This document shows positions 1 through 9,478 of a stretch of 64,000 bases of DNA, one piece after another. The stretch spans positions 19,956-83,955 of the forward strand of contig JAWPHD010011437.1 of assembly GCA_037043455.1 (NCBI GenBank), written 5' to 3'. The notes below the pieces were generated by a model. The model made no database searches. It saw nothing but the letters and a program-made list of their open reading frames with translations, and was not told the origin of the DNA. The first letter of the stretch is position 1. Each line of letters starts with the position of its first letter. The translations under genes were made by a program, and so were the position numbers. The stretch comes from Cyrtodaria siliqua. Its lineage: Eukaryota > Mollusca > Bivalvia > Adapedonta > Hiatellidae.

Positions 1-2637
1 ATAGTCAAACAAATACTGTAAATTAAAAATGGACTTTACGGGTGGTCGAAAGGATGGAGGGACTGACAGGTGGACGAACAAGGGTAACACTAAATGCCCG
101 CTCCACTTTCGTGGCTGTCCAGCAGCTGTGCTTCTATTTCTTGTTCACTGAACAAATAGTCCGTTCGAACAGCGTCCTAACTTCTGTTTAGGCGGGCGCA
201 GATGCGATCTAATTTTTTTTTAAATATCCAAAATTAATCGACTTAACTAAGAAATTAAAATATAATAAAGTTAATTAAATGTAAATTAAAAAGAACAGAA
301 ACTTTATTTTAAATACATATTCACATAATTTATTTTTGGAATGCGGTTATGATATCGTAATTTTGTCAAAGAGATGCAATTTGAGATCAGATGAAGGTGT
401 CTTCTGAAACACTTTTAGACGAAGACGTCTTAATTAAGTCATCATAAACCATAAGGCCGATATACGTTTCCGTAGTAAGAGGTTAACACTAAAGATATGC
501 TTACTAGTAATAACATGTACCATAGTTAATGCGATACTATGCCAGCGATTCGAGCGAATCAGACATGATGCATAAAACACAAATACAATTTGGATTTTTC
601 ATATTAACTCCAGAAAAGAAGAAAAAATAATACAAATAAAGAAAAAAGAAGTTGAAAACAGTATTTACTACGTATTAAAAACATAAATGTATCAATGTTT
701 GTTTCCAGTGTTTGCGTCATGGTCGTTTACATTATATGTACGATGCGACGTTGACAGAGACGTCATTTTCGTAAGGGTGTTGTGTTCATTAAAACAAACA
801 TACTGAAACAAATATTCCGATGACCAGCAACTTTTATTTTATATTCCGATAGGAAATTCAATTCTCGACAACATATTAAAATTGTGCAGTTTTTTATCAA
901 GCCATTTAATAGATAAACGGCTTTAATGTCGTTTTTTCTTAAAATGTTCAAGCCCAAAAAAGGGTTAAAGAAATAGGAAATTCTAGAAATAATAGTTTAC
1001 AGCTTAATTTAAATGATATAATTTATATATCAGATGAAAGGTCTCATCATGACAAACAGTGTGATGTAAAACTAATTGCATGCTACTAAACTAACGTTTT
1101 GTGATGCTAAAAACGTTGATAATTGAGTACAAACGCGACTTTTATGAAAAAAAGTCAAACATAGCCATATTTGAGACGTTATTATTAAACTATTGTTTAC
1201 ATGACGACAAAACTAAATTCAGATTCAAATCGCAAATATTTTCAAATTTACAAATATATATAGTTTATATGCGTACCCTTAAATTTTCCAATAGGTCAAT
1301 TCCCCCTTAAACACCTTATTGAAACGAAACATACATTATTATAATCCCGGTTTGCTGTTAACTATGAATCTTTTGAATGTATTCTCATCAAAATCAGTGA
1401 ATAATTGAGAGAGAAATAGAAGGAAAAGTTAAGGTGCCACGTGATATTGTAGTAACTTCAATTGTTAAGATATGAAGTTTCCTATCTGTTTATTAATATG
1501 CCTGTGGTTAAAGGCAGGTATAATAATTAAATCTAAAACAACAAACAAAAAACGCGTGCCCCAATAAGATGTCAACAATTGTAATTTGATCGACAGCCAT
1601 ACTTCTTCACGAACGCCTCCAGTCCCTTTATATAACATTTAATAAAATTAATGGCTTATATCAATAGTTTTAATGCGATGGAGAAACAATAAACATACTT
1701 GCAAAATCATGAACAAAGCAATTTAATTAAATCACAAATAACTATATTTACTTTCTCTTTCCTACATATAGTCACACGCTAAAAATGTCAACTGTTTCAA
1801 ATCCTGTTTGCAGATTGAAAAGAACTGTGTCGAATCCACATTGCATTACCTGTTTACCTTTATTCTCCCATTCTTAAACCATGTAAACACACATTTTATT
1901 CAATGAAAAATGATTAAAACTGCCATAATCCCAATAACTAATTATTTAAACGCATTATGCCAGGTGGATCAACACTCACTTCGAAAACAAAATGGAAGTA
2001 CACGTTATTGTTACCCCTTAACAACAAGTAATAACATCCTGATTCAACATTTTCAGTGCTTTTACATTAACACTACCAGGAAACGGTAAACTTGACAGTT
2101 CAATACAGGTACACACCTAACGTAAATAAATATGATCAATAAAGGGTCAAGGTTTTGGGGCTACATTTGATTAAAAAACAAAAACAAAAAATCTATGTAA
2201 CGTGAAATGGTTCAAAGATAAAATGGAACATTAAGTTTCCTGTCATACAGCGCAATAATTATTAATGATAAATTACAAAAAGGCGTATTAGTCCAATGAG
2301 AAACCCCAAGTTATAAATAGACATCACGCGGTGGCAAATCGGCGATTTACCGCCAAGTTTAAAATAGCTATCTCTGGCGCATAACCATTGTAGGAGCTAC
2401 GTCATGCAAATAATACTTATTTTTACATACGACTTAGTATCAGTTTTCAATATATGTTTCTCTCCGAGACTATCAAGAAATGTTCATATGATGTTTAAGA
2501 GTTAAATGTGATAATAGTAGTACTGGGGCCGGTTTGGATCCACGACTGCGTATGCTCGGGCGCCATTTTGTTTTCTAAAAATAGAACGTGTTAGGTCACG
2601 TATGTGTGCCATTTGCATATGAATGTATTGTGGGTAG
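1..2637. other. gene-free AT-rich stretch
   Basis: I see no coding region, RNA gene or clear repeat here. The open frames at 763-957 and 1101-1310 are short, have no recognisable motif and look like chance in AT-rich DNA. A TATAAATAG box lies near 2312-2320. The same box recurs twice just before the integrase of the next element, so the left end of that element could reach back to about 2.3 kb. Confidence 0.5.
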
Positions 2638-3092
2638 AAGGGATTAGTGACATGATGTTCTTACAAAGGATATTGACTTAATCCTTTAGCGTACCCACGC
2701 AATAGGATGAGTGTCACAGGTTAATCCTTTTATTCAATCGACACTATTGAGAGACAGGATGTCTGAGTTCCTTTTGTATAAAAACCGCAAAGGGTATTAG
2801 GGACAGGATGTTTGAATAACAGGTATTGACATTTAGACTTAATCTGCGGACATTATAGAGACAGGATGTCTGAGTTCCTTTTGTATACAAAATGCAACGG
2901 GGATTACTGCCATGATGTTCGTACAAAAGGTATTGACATTTAGACTTAATCTGTGAACATTATAGAGACAGGATGTCTGAGTTCCTTTTGTATAAAAAAC
3001 GCAGAGGGGATTACTGCCAGGATGTTCGAACAACAGGTATTGACATTTAGACTTAATCTGTGGACATTATAGAGACAGGATGTCTGATTTGA
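2638..3092. repeat. tandem repeat, about 107-bp unit, roughly four copies
   Basis: The landmark CATTATAGAGACAGGATG recurs at 2851, 2958 and 3065, a period of 107 bp, with an older copy starting near 2742 and a partial unit from about 2638. Each unit also carries GGTATTGACATTTAGACTT. The array lies just before the integrase, where a Polinton terminal region is expected, so it may be a subterminal array. I find no matching array at the right side (about 11 kb). Short open frames across it are by-products of the repeat. Confidence 0.85.
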
Positions 3093-3145
3093 AAACAAGA
3101 TTTGACATGTTAAGACCTTCTATCAATAGACTTGATGTTGATTTC

Positions 3146-3268
3146 TATAAATAGCACAAACGGACCCGACCGTAATAGAGAAAGTAAACAAAGGACCGGA
3201 AACCCTCTATTATACCAACACATTGAACACACTATTTGACATGTTTGAATACGTAGTTCTATAAATAG
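3146..3268 (+). promoter_or_regulatory. two TATAAATAG boxes upstream of the integrase
   Basis: TATAAATAG occurs at 3146-3154 and 3260-3268, each in a CTATAAATAG context, about 190 and 75 bp before the first ATG of the integrase frame. They match the metazoan TATA-box consensus. A third copy lies at about 2312. They are candidate core promoters for the plus-strand genes. Function is inferred from sequence and position only. Confidence 0.45.
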
Positions 3269-3335
3269 ACATGACGTTAGAGCCTATTAATAGCATAAAC
3301 TGACCTGACAATGATTTAAGAGCTTACTAAGGTCA

Positions 3336-4438
3336 TTGACTATTGTATTTATCTATAGTGAAAATGACAGACTGGAAACAATATTTAGCTTCCCAAGTCA
3401 GGCCTCAAGTTTTACAGCTCCCGAAAAGTTGTACAAAGTTGTAAAATCTAAGGGCAAATTTAAAATTGGTAGACATAGGATTAGAAAATGGTTGCAAGAT
3501 CAGGAAGCGTATTCTCTTACCAGAGGAGCCAGAAGAGCGTTTCATCGATCGGGGTGATCATCAATGGATTGGACAGTATGTGGGACATAGATTTGATGGA
3601 TATGGTGTCGTTGGCTTAACAAAGTGATAATTATAAATGTGTTCTCGTGGCCATAAATGTTTTCTCCAGATATGCTTGGTGTCAGCCTCTCAAGAATAAA
3701 ACGAGCGTGGAAGTGGTTAAAACATTAAACGTTATTTTGGAGGGTCAAGATGATATGTTTTGACAAGGGAAGAGAATTTCAGAATAAGGAGGTGAACAAG
3801 TACTTTAATAGTCTAGATATTCATCATTTTGTTACCCAAAACGAAACCTAGGCTAATTACGCAGAACGGGTTATTAAAACGATAAAACAAAAGCTGTTTC
3901 GTTATTTGTTAAAACAACGGATACAGCGCTACATAGACGTGTTGCAAGATATTGTCAATTATTTACAATAACACAGTTCATCGGAGTTTGGGTGATAAAC
4001 CGGTATTCATTAGTAAAACGAACGAAGGAGAGAGCAGATTACAACAATATCTACTCAGACACAAACCTGTGAAAATACAAAGAAGATACAAATATAAAAT
4101 TATTAAACAGTTAGAATTTCACACGTGAGAAGCTTATTTGACACAGAATACTCACAAAAATGGACCGGGGAGTTGTTTAAGATTCGAACACGTTTCAAAC
4201 GAGAAGGTCTACCCATTTACACTTTACGAGACTGGTCAGGTGAAGAAAATATAGATGGTACATTTTATGAATCCGAATTACAAGACGTGAACGTGGATGA
4301 TACTACGGAATATCACATAAAAAAGTGTTGAAGAAATGTGTACGCAACAAACAAAGGAAAGTACTCGTACGTTGGTTACATTGGCCAAAGAAGTACGATT
4401 CTTGGATTCCCGAAAAAGACGTCAAACACTACTCCTAG
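3336..4438 (+). pseudogene. Polinton-type DDE integrase, broken
   Basis: This is a retroviral-like (c-type) integrase that inserts the element into host DNA. The N-terminal region has the Polinton signature GKFKIGRHRIRKWLQDQ. Catalytic landmarks are visible in different frames: an Asp in WDIDLMDM (about 3587), an Asp in DKGREF (about 3762) and a Glu in NYAERVIKTIK (about 3864), the last two about 34 codons apart. The open frame at 4125-4331 is the barrel-like C-terminal part (GTFYESELQDVNVD). It is followed in another frame by a chromodomain-like tail with KVLVRWLHWPKKYDSWIP, ending in TAG at 4436-4438. In-frame stops near 3556 and 3628, further breaks near 3760, 3850 and 3970, and a frameshift near 4325 disrupt it. 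An AATAAA at 4519-4524 could be its polyadenylation signal. The family is certain; the start is uncertain. Confidence 0.9.
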
Positions 4439-4518
4439 TTGTTGCATTGTATCATCACATTAACTTTGTTTTTTGTACTGTATGTATTTGTATATAGTTT
4501 TATATTTATATATAAAAG

Positions 4519-4524
4519 AATAAA
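4519..4524 (+). terminator. AATAAA polyadenylation signal after integrase
   Basis: AATAAA lies about 80 nt after the integrase stop and about 95 nt before the next gene, in an A/T-only tract. Its position fits a polyadenylation signal for the integrase transcript. Confidence 0.4.
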
Positions 4525-4619
4525 GTATCTAAACGTCATATGACTTGTTTGTCTTTTAAATACTACTGTCAGTTCATTTATTACTCCATTAAGGCGTCAG
4601 TCTTCGAAGAGATAACATC

Positions 4620-5531
4620 ATGTTTATTACTAATGTGGTGTGTAGGGCCAATTTGGGCTGTACTATCGACTTGAGACAATTATGTTATCGTATTACGAAC
4701 GCTAAGTACAACATTTGGCATCATAAGAGCATAGGAGGAAACTGTTTTGTGTTCTCAAATGGCAAAATCAATTGTAATGGAAAGGCAAATAATTTTCCGG
4801 AGGGTATCAGAAGATTGAGACGATATGCCCGATGTTTACAAAAACTGGGGTTTCCGGTCTTATTTAAAGATGTCGAGTACCTGACGGCCTCAGCTTGCCA
4901 TACATTAAGTTGTAATTTAGACCTAGAGCTAAAGGAAAGAAAAGGCCTGTATGAACCTGAAAAATGCGCGATTATTAAACTAGAGGGAGTTACTTTTAGC
5001 TGTTTTACAAGTGGTAAAATCGTGATCACGGGTATCAAAGCGCCATGTGAGATAGTCATCTGTCCTGCACTCATTGAACTGGAACTGAGAAAGACTATGA
5101 AAATGACATCCGAGGGAATGTTGCAGTTTGACACAGATACAGATACAACATCAGCTTTAAGGACACACATCAAGGCTATTAAATGGATCGGATCGATAGT
5201 TATAGTTATCGTGATGTGTATGTCTCCGATTTTAATATTGACTAGCATTATACTCTCAAAACCATCTCCACCGTTTTACTATGAGACTGCTTGTCTCTAC
5301 GTAAAAAGATACGATCTGAGAGAGTATGTATATGTGACAGCGTGTAACAGAGGCGGAGACATTGTGATCGATCTCAGACAGTTTAATAATGATACGGCTA
5401 CCATTAAAGGCATCCCGCTCAGCCTTAACCAATGGTTATCCTTAAAACAGATGACGTCATTTATCGACACAGCTATACAGGAAATGGGAACATACTGGAA
5501 CACTGTAAATACATCTATAATTTACAATTGA
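4620..5531 (+). CDS. TBP-like domain + membrane segment + PC4-like domain protein
   Basis: This is an intact 303-residue frame. Residues 1-83 and 85-155 look like the two direct repeats of a TATA-binding protein. Repeat 1 has NLGCTIDL, FSNGK and RRYARCLQKLGFP; repeat 2 has YEPE, FTSGKIVITG and a closing amphipathic stretch. Of the DNA-kinking Phe pairs in TBP, one per repeat is kept (F45, F129). The partner positions look deleted or changed (Cys116 in repeat 2). Residues 188-213 are strongly hydrophobic (IGSIVIVIVMC...) and read as a membrane helix. Residues about 224-289 resemble the PC4/SUB1 single-strand-binding coactivator fold (IVIDLRQF, then GIPLSLNQWLSLK, then FIDTAIQEM). The inferred role is DNA binding to direct host RNA polymerase II, or tethering element DNA to a membrane. 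It lies between integrase and capsid genes, same strand. The linker could be an old frameshift or a fusion of two genes. I know of no described protein with this layout. Confidence 0.72.
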   Translation: MFITNVVCRANLGCTIDLRQLCYRITNAKYNIWHHKSIGGNCFVFSNGKINCNGKANNFPEGIRRLRRYARCLQKLGFPVLFKDVEYLTASACHTLSCNLDLELKERKGLYEPEKCAIIKLEGVTFSCFTSGKIVITGIKAPCEIVICPALIELELRKTMKMTSEGMLQFDTDTDTTSALRTHIKAIKWIGSIVIVIVMCMSPILILTSIILSKPSPPFYYETACLYVKRYDLREYVYVTACNRGGDIVIDLRQFNNDTATIKGIPLSLNQWLSLKQMTSFIDTAIQEMGTYWNTVNTSIIYN

Positions 5532-5618
5532 ATATGTTTTATAAAGATGCAATTGCAAACATCCGGTTCCAAACAACGTAAGAACGCCATGAAATGAAAG
5601 GAATGAGAAGGCGTAAAC

Positions 5619-6050
5619 ATGACAGAGATTTATCTCTATCTTAACAGTCAAGATTCCATCGATATACGTAAGAAGAACAACCCTGCCGATTTTTGGATCC
5701 AGTTTCCCAAGACATATACCCTCGAAGGTGACTGGGTGTGCTCTTTAAAAGAAATATCATTCACTTGTAACTTTATACCAAAAATTCTGAGACTATATCT
5801 CTGTTGCCATATAGTGGAAGAGTTATACGTCAGAACAACGACACTTCCGGTACTGAAAAATATCGAGCTTAAAGGCCTTTACAACAAACTGAAGGCTGAA
5901 GAGTTTGTCAATCCAGTATACGTTCCCGTGAAAGTGACCAACTTGAATACAATACGATTGTACTTGAAGGACGAGAATCTTAATTCAATAGAGTTTGAAA
6001 CCAACGACCTTTTTTGTGTCTTACATTTGAAAAAGAGATGGGTTTCATAG
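5619..6050 (+). CDS. Polinton minor capsid (penton-like) protein
   Basis: This is an open frame of 143 residues with the hallmark N-terminus of the Polinton minor capsid/penton family: a short beta-rich start (EIYLYLNSQDS), FWIQFPKTYTLEGDWVCSL and a KEISF segment. The C-terminal half has IRLYLKDENLNSIEF and a final beta strand (FCVLHLKK). The family forms the single jelly-roll vertex protein of the predicted virion. At 143 residues it is somewhat short for the family, and an internal deletion around residues 55-75 is possible. The start follows the previous stop by 87 nt. Its end overlaps the start of the next gene by 13 nt (ATG at 6038), typical of these packed late gene clusters. No stops interrupt it. 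Confidence 0.7.
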   Translation: MTEIYLYLNSQDSIDIRKKNNPADFWIQFPKTYTLEGDWVCSLKEISFTCNFIPKILRLYLCCHIVEELYVRTTTLPVLKNIELKGLYNKLKAEEFVNPVYVPVKVTNLNTIRLYLKDENLNSIEFETNDLFCVLHLKKRWVS

Positions 6051-6412
6051 AAATATACGATTACCAACTACAGAAATGGGTACCGTACGTTGCAGACCCC
6101 GACACATGGTATCAACACTTCAAAGATCTAAGAGACGGTTACGTTCAGCCCGATCATATGGGGCGTTATATCGTGGGCAGCGGAGCTAGAAACAGGAGAT
6201 TGAAAGAAGTAGAAGAAAAAGCTATTCAACGGCCAGTAGTCAATCTCGTGACACCCGTGGCTCAAGCGATCGAGATCGCTAAATCGGAAGTAGACCGTGA
6301 AAATGTTCGTAAGAAGGGAGAGGGGAAAAAGCGTAAGAACACGACAAACGTAGTGTTACAACATAAACGTTTCAAGACATTTGACAGGGATTCACAACTG
6401 TATTCAACATGA
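6038..6412 (+). CDS. small Polinton virion-type protein with protease-site-like motif
   Basis: The frame is about 124 residues from the ATG at 6038, preferred over the upstream ATG at 6014 because the family starts at IEIYDYQLQKWVPY. After WYQHFKDLRDGYV comes GRYIVGSGARNRRL. IVGSG resembles the adenoviral-type protease cleavage consensus (hydrophobic-x-Gly-x-Gly), fitting the protease encoded 1.2 kb downstream. Then come VNLVTPVAQAIEIAKSEV and a lysine/arginine-rich tail (RKKGEGKKRK). Such proteins lie next to the capsid gene in many Polintons and are thought to be processed minor or core virion components. The basic tail could contact DNA. It overlaps the penton-like gene upstream and the capsid gene downstream (ATGA at 6409-6412). 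It is intact. Confidence 0.65.
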   Translation: MGFIEIYDYQLQKWVPYVADPDTWYQHFKDLRDGYVQPDHMGRYIVGSGARNRRLKEVEEKAIQRPVVNLVTPVAQAIEIAKSEVDRENVRKKGEGKKRKNTTNVVLQHKRFKTFDRDSQLYST

Positions 6413-7632
6413 ACCGAGACGATTATCACCAACAAGAATTATCCATATTTGTAGCGTCTCCATCGGATGCGTCATTACAGTCAAGAGAATAGATCGAATA
6501 TCATCCGATGAATCAGATTACTGACACGTCCGCTTTGGATTTTAACATTTCGGCTCAGTCAACAGCTTACGTCGACCTCAAGCGAAGCGTTCTAAACGTC
6601 ACACTAAGAATTGTGAAAGTGGACAACGATGGTAGTTAGACTGATCAATCTACCATTCCATACTGTATTCAGACAGGTTGATGTCACCTTTCAACAAACA
6701 CCATTGTCTCATACTGGAACAAATTACCCTTACAAAGCTTATATTGACACTATCTTGAAAACGAACGAAAACCCTCAACGGAACATACTGACTAGTGAGT
6801 TGTTTTACAAAGATACGGGAGATGTCGACACGTCAGATGCTAAGACAGGCAGTAAAAATGGATTATTTCAAAGGTACCATAGCACACTGGGTGGTAAAAT
6901 CGTTGATTTGGAGGGACCATTCTCCTGGATTTGTTTCAGCAATCGAAACTAATACTGAACGGCGTAAATGTAGGGATCAAACTATGGCCAAGCCAAGACG
7001 CTTTCAGTCTGAATAACGACTCGTTACAACCGAACTTTAAAGCACAGATCGTGGCCGCACGTTTAAAACTTTGTGTCCAAAGACTCAATGGGGCGGTCTT
7101 AATAGCCCACGAAAAGCTTATTCAAGACAATCCAGCTATTTACCCCTATCTACGGCCGGAGATCAAGACAACATCCATTGCCGCCGGACAGTACAGCTAC
7201 AGCGCAGACGACATATTTCAAGGACTAGTACCAAACAAACTCATCGTGGGACTAGTATTCAGTCCTGCTTATACGCCAAGAACCCTTCCAACTTTAAGAA
7301 TTACGATTGTAGTTCAATGGGTCTGTACGTGGATGATCAGTCCTATCCATCGCAACCTTTACAGCCAAAATACGGTGCCAATCTGTACATCAACTGTTAC
7401 AGGACGTTAGGTCTATTTAGCAATGATGTCAACGTGTCCAGGGATGAGTATAAGAACGGATACTGTCTGTACGTCCTCGACATTGATCTCTACTCAACAC
7501 TTAAAGGAAAGGTCACTCTCAACTCGAACTCAAGTTTGCCACTGCTATACCGGAGAGCGTTACTTTGATTATGTGCGCTACTTTCCCTGAATTCTAAACA
7601 TCGATAAAGCCAGAAGCGTGTACGTCAGATGA
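6409..7632 (+). pseudogene. Polinton major capsid protein, broken
   Basis: This gene encodes the double jelly-roll major capsid protein. Landmarks in order, spread over three frames, include ALDFNISAQS and YVDLKRSVLNV (about 6535), LPFHTVFRQVDV, GTNYPYKAYIDTILK, GPFSW, FQQSKLILNGVNVGIKLWPS, ARLKLCVQRLNG, TTSIAAGQYSYSADDIFQG, PNKLIVGLVFS, NLYINCYRTLGLFSND and YKNGYCLYVLDIDLYS. The last part ends at a TGA at 7630-7632. About 400 codons is within the smaller end of the family. The ATG at 6409 overlaps the previous stop. Breaks are a TAG near 6490, a break near 6630 and frameshifts near 6880-6930, 7280 and 7520-7600. The conserved segments are well kept, so decay is fairly recent. The TGA overlaps the protease ATG. 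Confidence 0.92.
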
Positions 7633-8052
7633 ATAATGTACAACTCTCAGATCTCCTTTAAGGATACCCCGTCACGATATGTTCGGACGACCAAATCAGA
7701 ATACAAGAAGGGCGATTCGTTATTTCAAATACAGACACCAGTGATGGGCCGGGGAAGCATTGGGTGACAGTTTATTTTCCCACCAAAGGACCGGACGAAT
7801 ACTTCGATTCTCTCGGCAAAAAGCCAAGTTTCTACAATGTAGGCTTCGAAACACTATTGCAAAACCGCTATTTTATAAACTGTGACCAGTAACAACAATC
7901 CACGTCGGACATTTGCGGACTTTATTGCGTTTATTATGTCATGAATCGACACCATAGCAAGACAATCAGGAACATTGTGAAACCCTTTAGCGTGAATAAT
8001 CATTAGCTGAATGATCAAAATATCATGACATTTGTAAAGAAAAACAAATAAA
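7629..8052 (+). pseudogene. adenain-like cysteine protease, broken
   Basis: Read from an ATG that overlaps the capsid stop (ATGA at 7629-7632). The family matures virion proteins and is related to adenoviral proteases and Ulp1. Catalytic landmarks are visible: His in KHWVTVYF (codon 7758-7760), Asp in EYFDSLGKKP (7806-7808), Gln in CDQ (about 7887) and Cys in SDICGLYCVYYVMN (7914-7916). About 140 codons end with TAA at 8050-8052. It carries TAA stops near 7660 and 7890, a TAG near 8006 and a frameshift near 7700, so it is inactive as it stands. It is the last gene of the plus-strand capsid cluster; a cleavable-looking IVGSG site lies in the protein encoded at 6038. Confidence 0.85.
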
Positions 8053-8110
8053 TGTATTTTTTATGTATTTTATTGTATACTGTATTATTATATTATACAA
8101 GATATATTAC

Positions 8111-8116
8111 AATAAA
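8111..8116 (+). terminator. AATAAA polyadenylation signal of the capsid cluster
   Basis: AATAAA lies about 60 nt beyond the protease stop, at the junction where the plus- and minus-strand gene blocks converge. Position and sequence fit a shared 3' end for the late plus-strand genes. Confidence 0.45.
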
Positions 8117-8203
8117 ATGTAGAAAAGAAAGTTATTGTTTTTGTTGGTTATTCAAAATGATATGCAATCGATCGATACATCAGTCTTGTCTCTTCCGTCT
8201 TCT

Positions 8204-8368
8204 TCATGTTTCCTTTTTGAAGTGGTGTGGTTCTTTTTTTATAGAAGGGTTTACATGAATTCTCCGTGGTTGTGGATAAGTGTTCATTTTCACCTTGCCT
8301 GTACCGACCTGTGCCGTCTCCACCATTCGCTGGTAGTTGTCGTACGGAACCAATATCAGTTTCTGCAT
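8204..8368 (-). CDS. small conserved-looking Polinton protein
   Basis: This is a 54-residue frame whose ATG (8368-8366) overlaps the TAA of the upstream gene as TAATG, a stop-start arrangement. It begins MQKLILVPYDNYQRM, a start I associate with small proteins encoded next to the capsid block in Polintons. It continues with a Gly/Lys segment (VGTGKVKM) and a basic, proline-rich part (PQPRRIHVNP). Homologues are probably longer, so a frameshift near the lysine/glutamate-rich end (about 8210) may have shortened it. Function unknown; a minor virion role is only inferred from its place. Confidence 0.5.
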   Translation of the reverse strand: MQKLILVPYDNYQRMVETAQVGTGKVKMNTYPQPRRIHVNPSIKKEPHHFKKET

Positions 8369-8691
8369 TACCGTAGCAAGGGTTCTAAATAGACTACAGC
8401 AATTTTCACCAGAGTATGAATGAGACGTTGGTTCTTCTGAATGATCTCTTTTTTGTGTTGATATCCCAATTTTCTGTCTCCCAATATATGCACAAGGCGC
8501 CTCTCACGTTTGAGTTGATCCTTCTCAGTGGGAGTTAACCGTATTTTGAATTTGATGACGTTGTAAGCGATCTGACTTAACACTCTCAACTGACTCTTGG
8601 TTATAGTTTGTAATTATACTTTCTTCTGAACTGAGGACGTCTGAACAAATAATTGCAGAAAATGGCGTTGTTGCTTGATGAGCTCGACCAT
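8368..8691 (-). pseudogene. small basic Polinton protein with one in-frame stop
   Basis: The frame starts at an ATG at 8691-8689, has one in-frame TAA after about 25 codons, and then runs open to 8368. The main block is RVLSQIAYNV, then LTPTEKDQLKRERRLVHILG, DRKLGYQHKKEIIQKNQR and a hydrophobic C-terminal end (VKIAVVYLEPLL). A helix-rich, strongly basic protein of about 107 residues with this pattern is common in Polintons between the ATPase and the capsid block. Its function is not established; a DNA-associated or internal virion role would fit the charge. It lies about 40 nt after the ATPase stop and overlaps the next gene by TAATG. Confidence 0.6.
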
Positions 8692-8730
8692 GGTTATTCT
8701 TACGTGTTCGTACTAATCTTTCGAGCGTTC

Positions 8731-9383
8731 TTACGTCAGTCGGTAGACGATAGGGGCCTGCCCAGGAAATATACGTGTCCTCAATCTATATCGATCATCC
8801 TCCTGAGGACTCATATCCACGATAAAGTAACTGTGATTCGAACGCAAGGCATCTTCATAGTCTTTCATGAACCCTTTGACTTTACCAGGGGATAACTGAC
8901 GTCCGAGAATACTGACCTGAGAGACATCTCTCAAGTTTTCATGTGCACCAGGTACCACGTATTTAATGCGATGGTTCTGGCGTGTTTACCTCTTGGATAT
9001 AGGTTTTGCGTGATGAAAATAACGCTGAGTCTTCTATGATGACATCCTTGAGTGAACAATAATTCCATGTTTTGGTTTTGAACCACCGCGTGAACTAAAT
9101 CATCGATTACAATTAAGCGATGTCGTCTGTCACGAGTAAATTCGTTTAACTGTTCTTCTGAAGGTAAACCTTGTTGGCAACTAAAGTTAGGTATTGTTTG
9201 TTTCATTTCGTCGAATAATTGTTGATATATACCGTAACAGTAGAAAACGTGTAAAGGCGGCTCACTGGTATACATGTTATTTAAGATTTGCAAGAAACGG
9301 TACACCCAGCGTGTCTTGCCACTACCGGTTTGACCACTAACGCATATACTGGAACACGGCTCGAATGGAAGAAGTGACTTCAT
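8731..9383 (-). pseudogene. FtsK/HerA-type genome packaging ATPase, frameshifted
   Basis: This is the P-loop ATPase that pumps DNA into Polinton-type capsids. Walker A is ICVSGQTGSGKT (residues about 13-24 from the ATG at 9383). Walker B is RLIVIDDLVH. A sensor-like segment reads LSVIFITQNLYPRG, followed by ARTIALNTWYLV. A frameshift at about 8940-8955 splits the protein. The second part (ILGRQLSPGKVKGF, FIVDMSPQEDD) continues in another frame to a stop at 8731. The full length of about 215 residues is normal for the family, so only one lesion is needed to explain the break. It lies between PolB upstream and two small genes downstream on the same strand, the usual Polinton order. Confidence 0.9.
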
Positions 9384-9478
9384 TTCTTGAGTTTAGGGTT
9401 CGGTAGAGCATATCCTATACAACTACTTAATAGACTAATCCAAAGTTCCGTGGTACCGTTTTTCAAAGACAATGAGAT

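Noticed and set aside
48..190. Possible coding or regulatory content in the more GC-rich first 190 bases
   Set aside because: No open frame of useful length, motif or repeat partner in the window supports a call.
4721..5248. 175-codon open frame antisense to the TBP/PC4-like gene
   Set aside because: It has no recognisable domain and mirrors the codon pattern of the plus-strand gene, which has two domain matches. A shadow frame.
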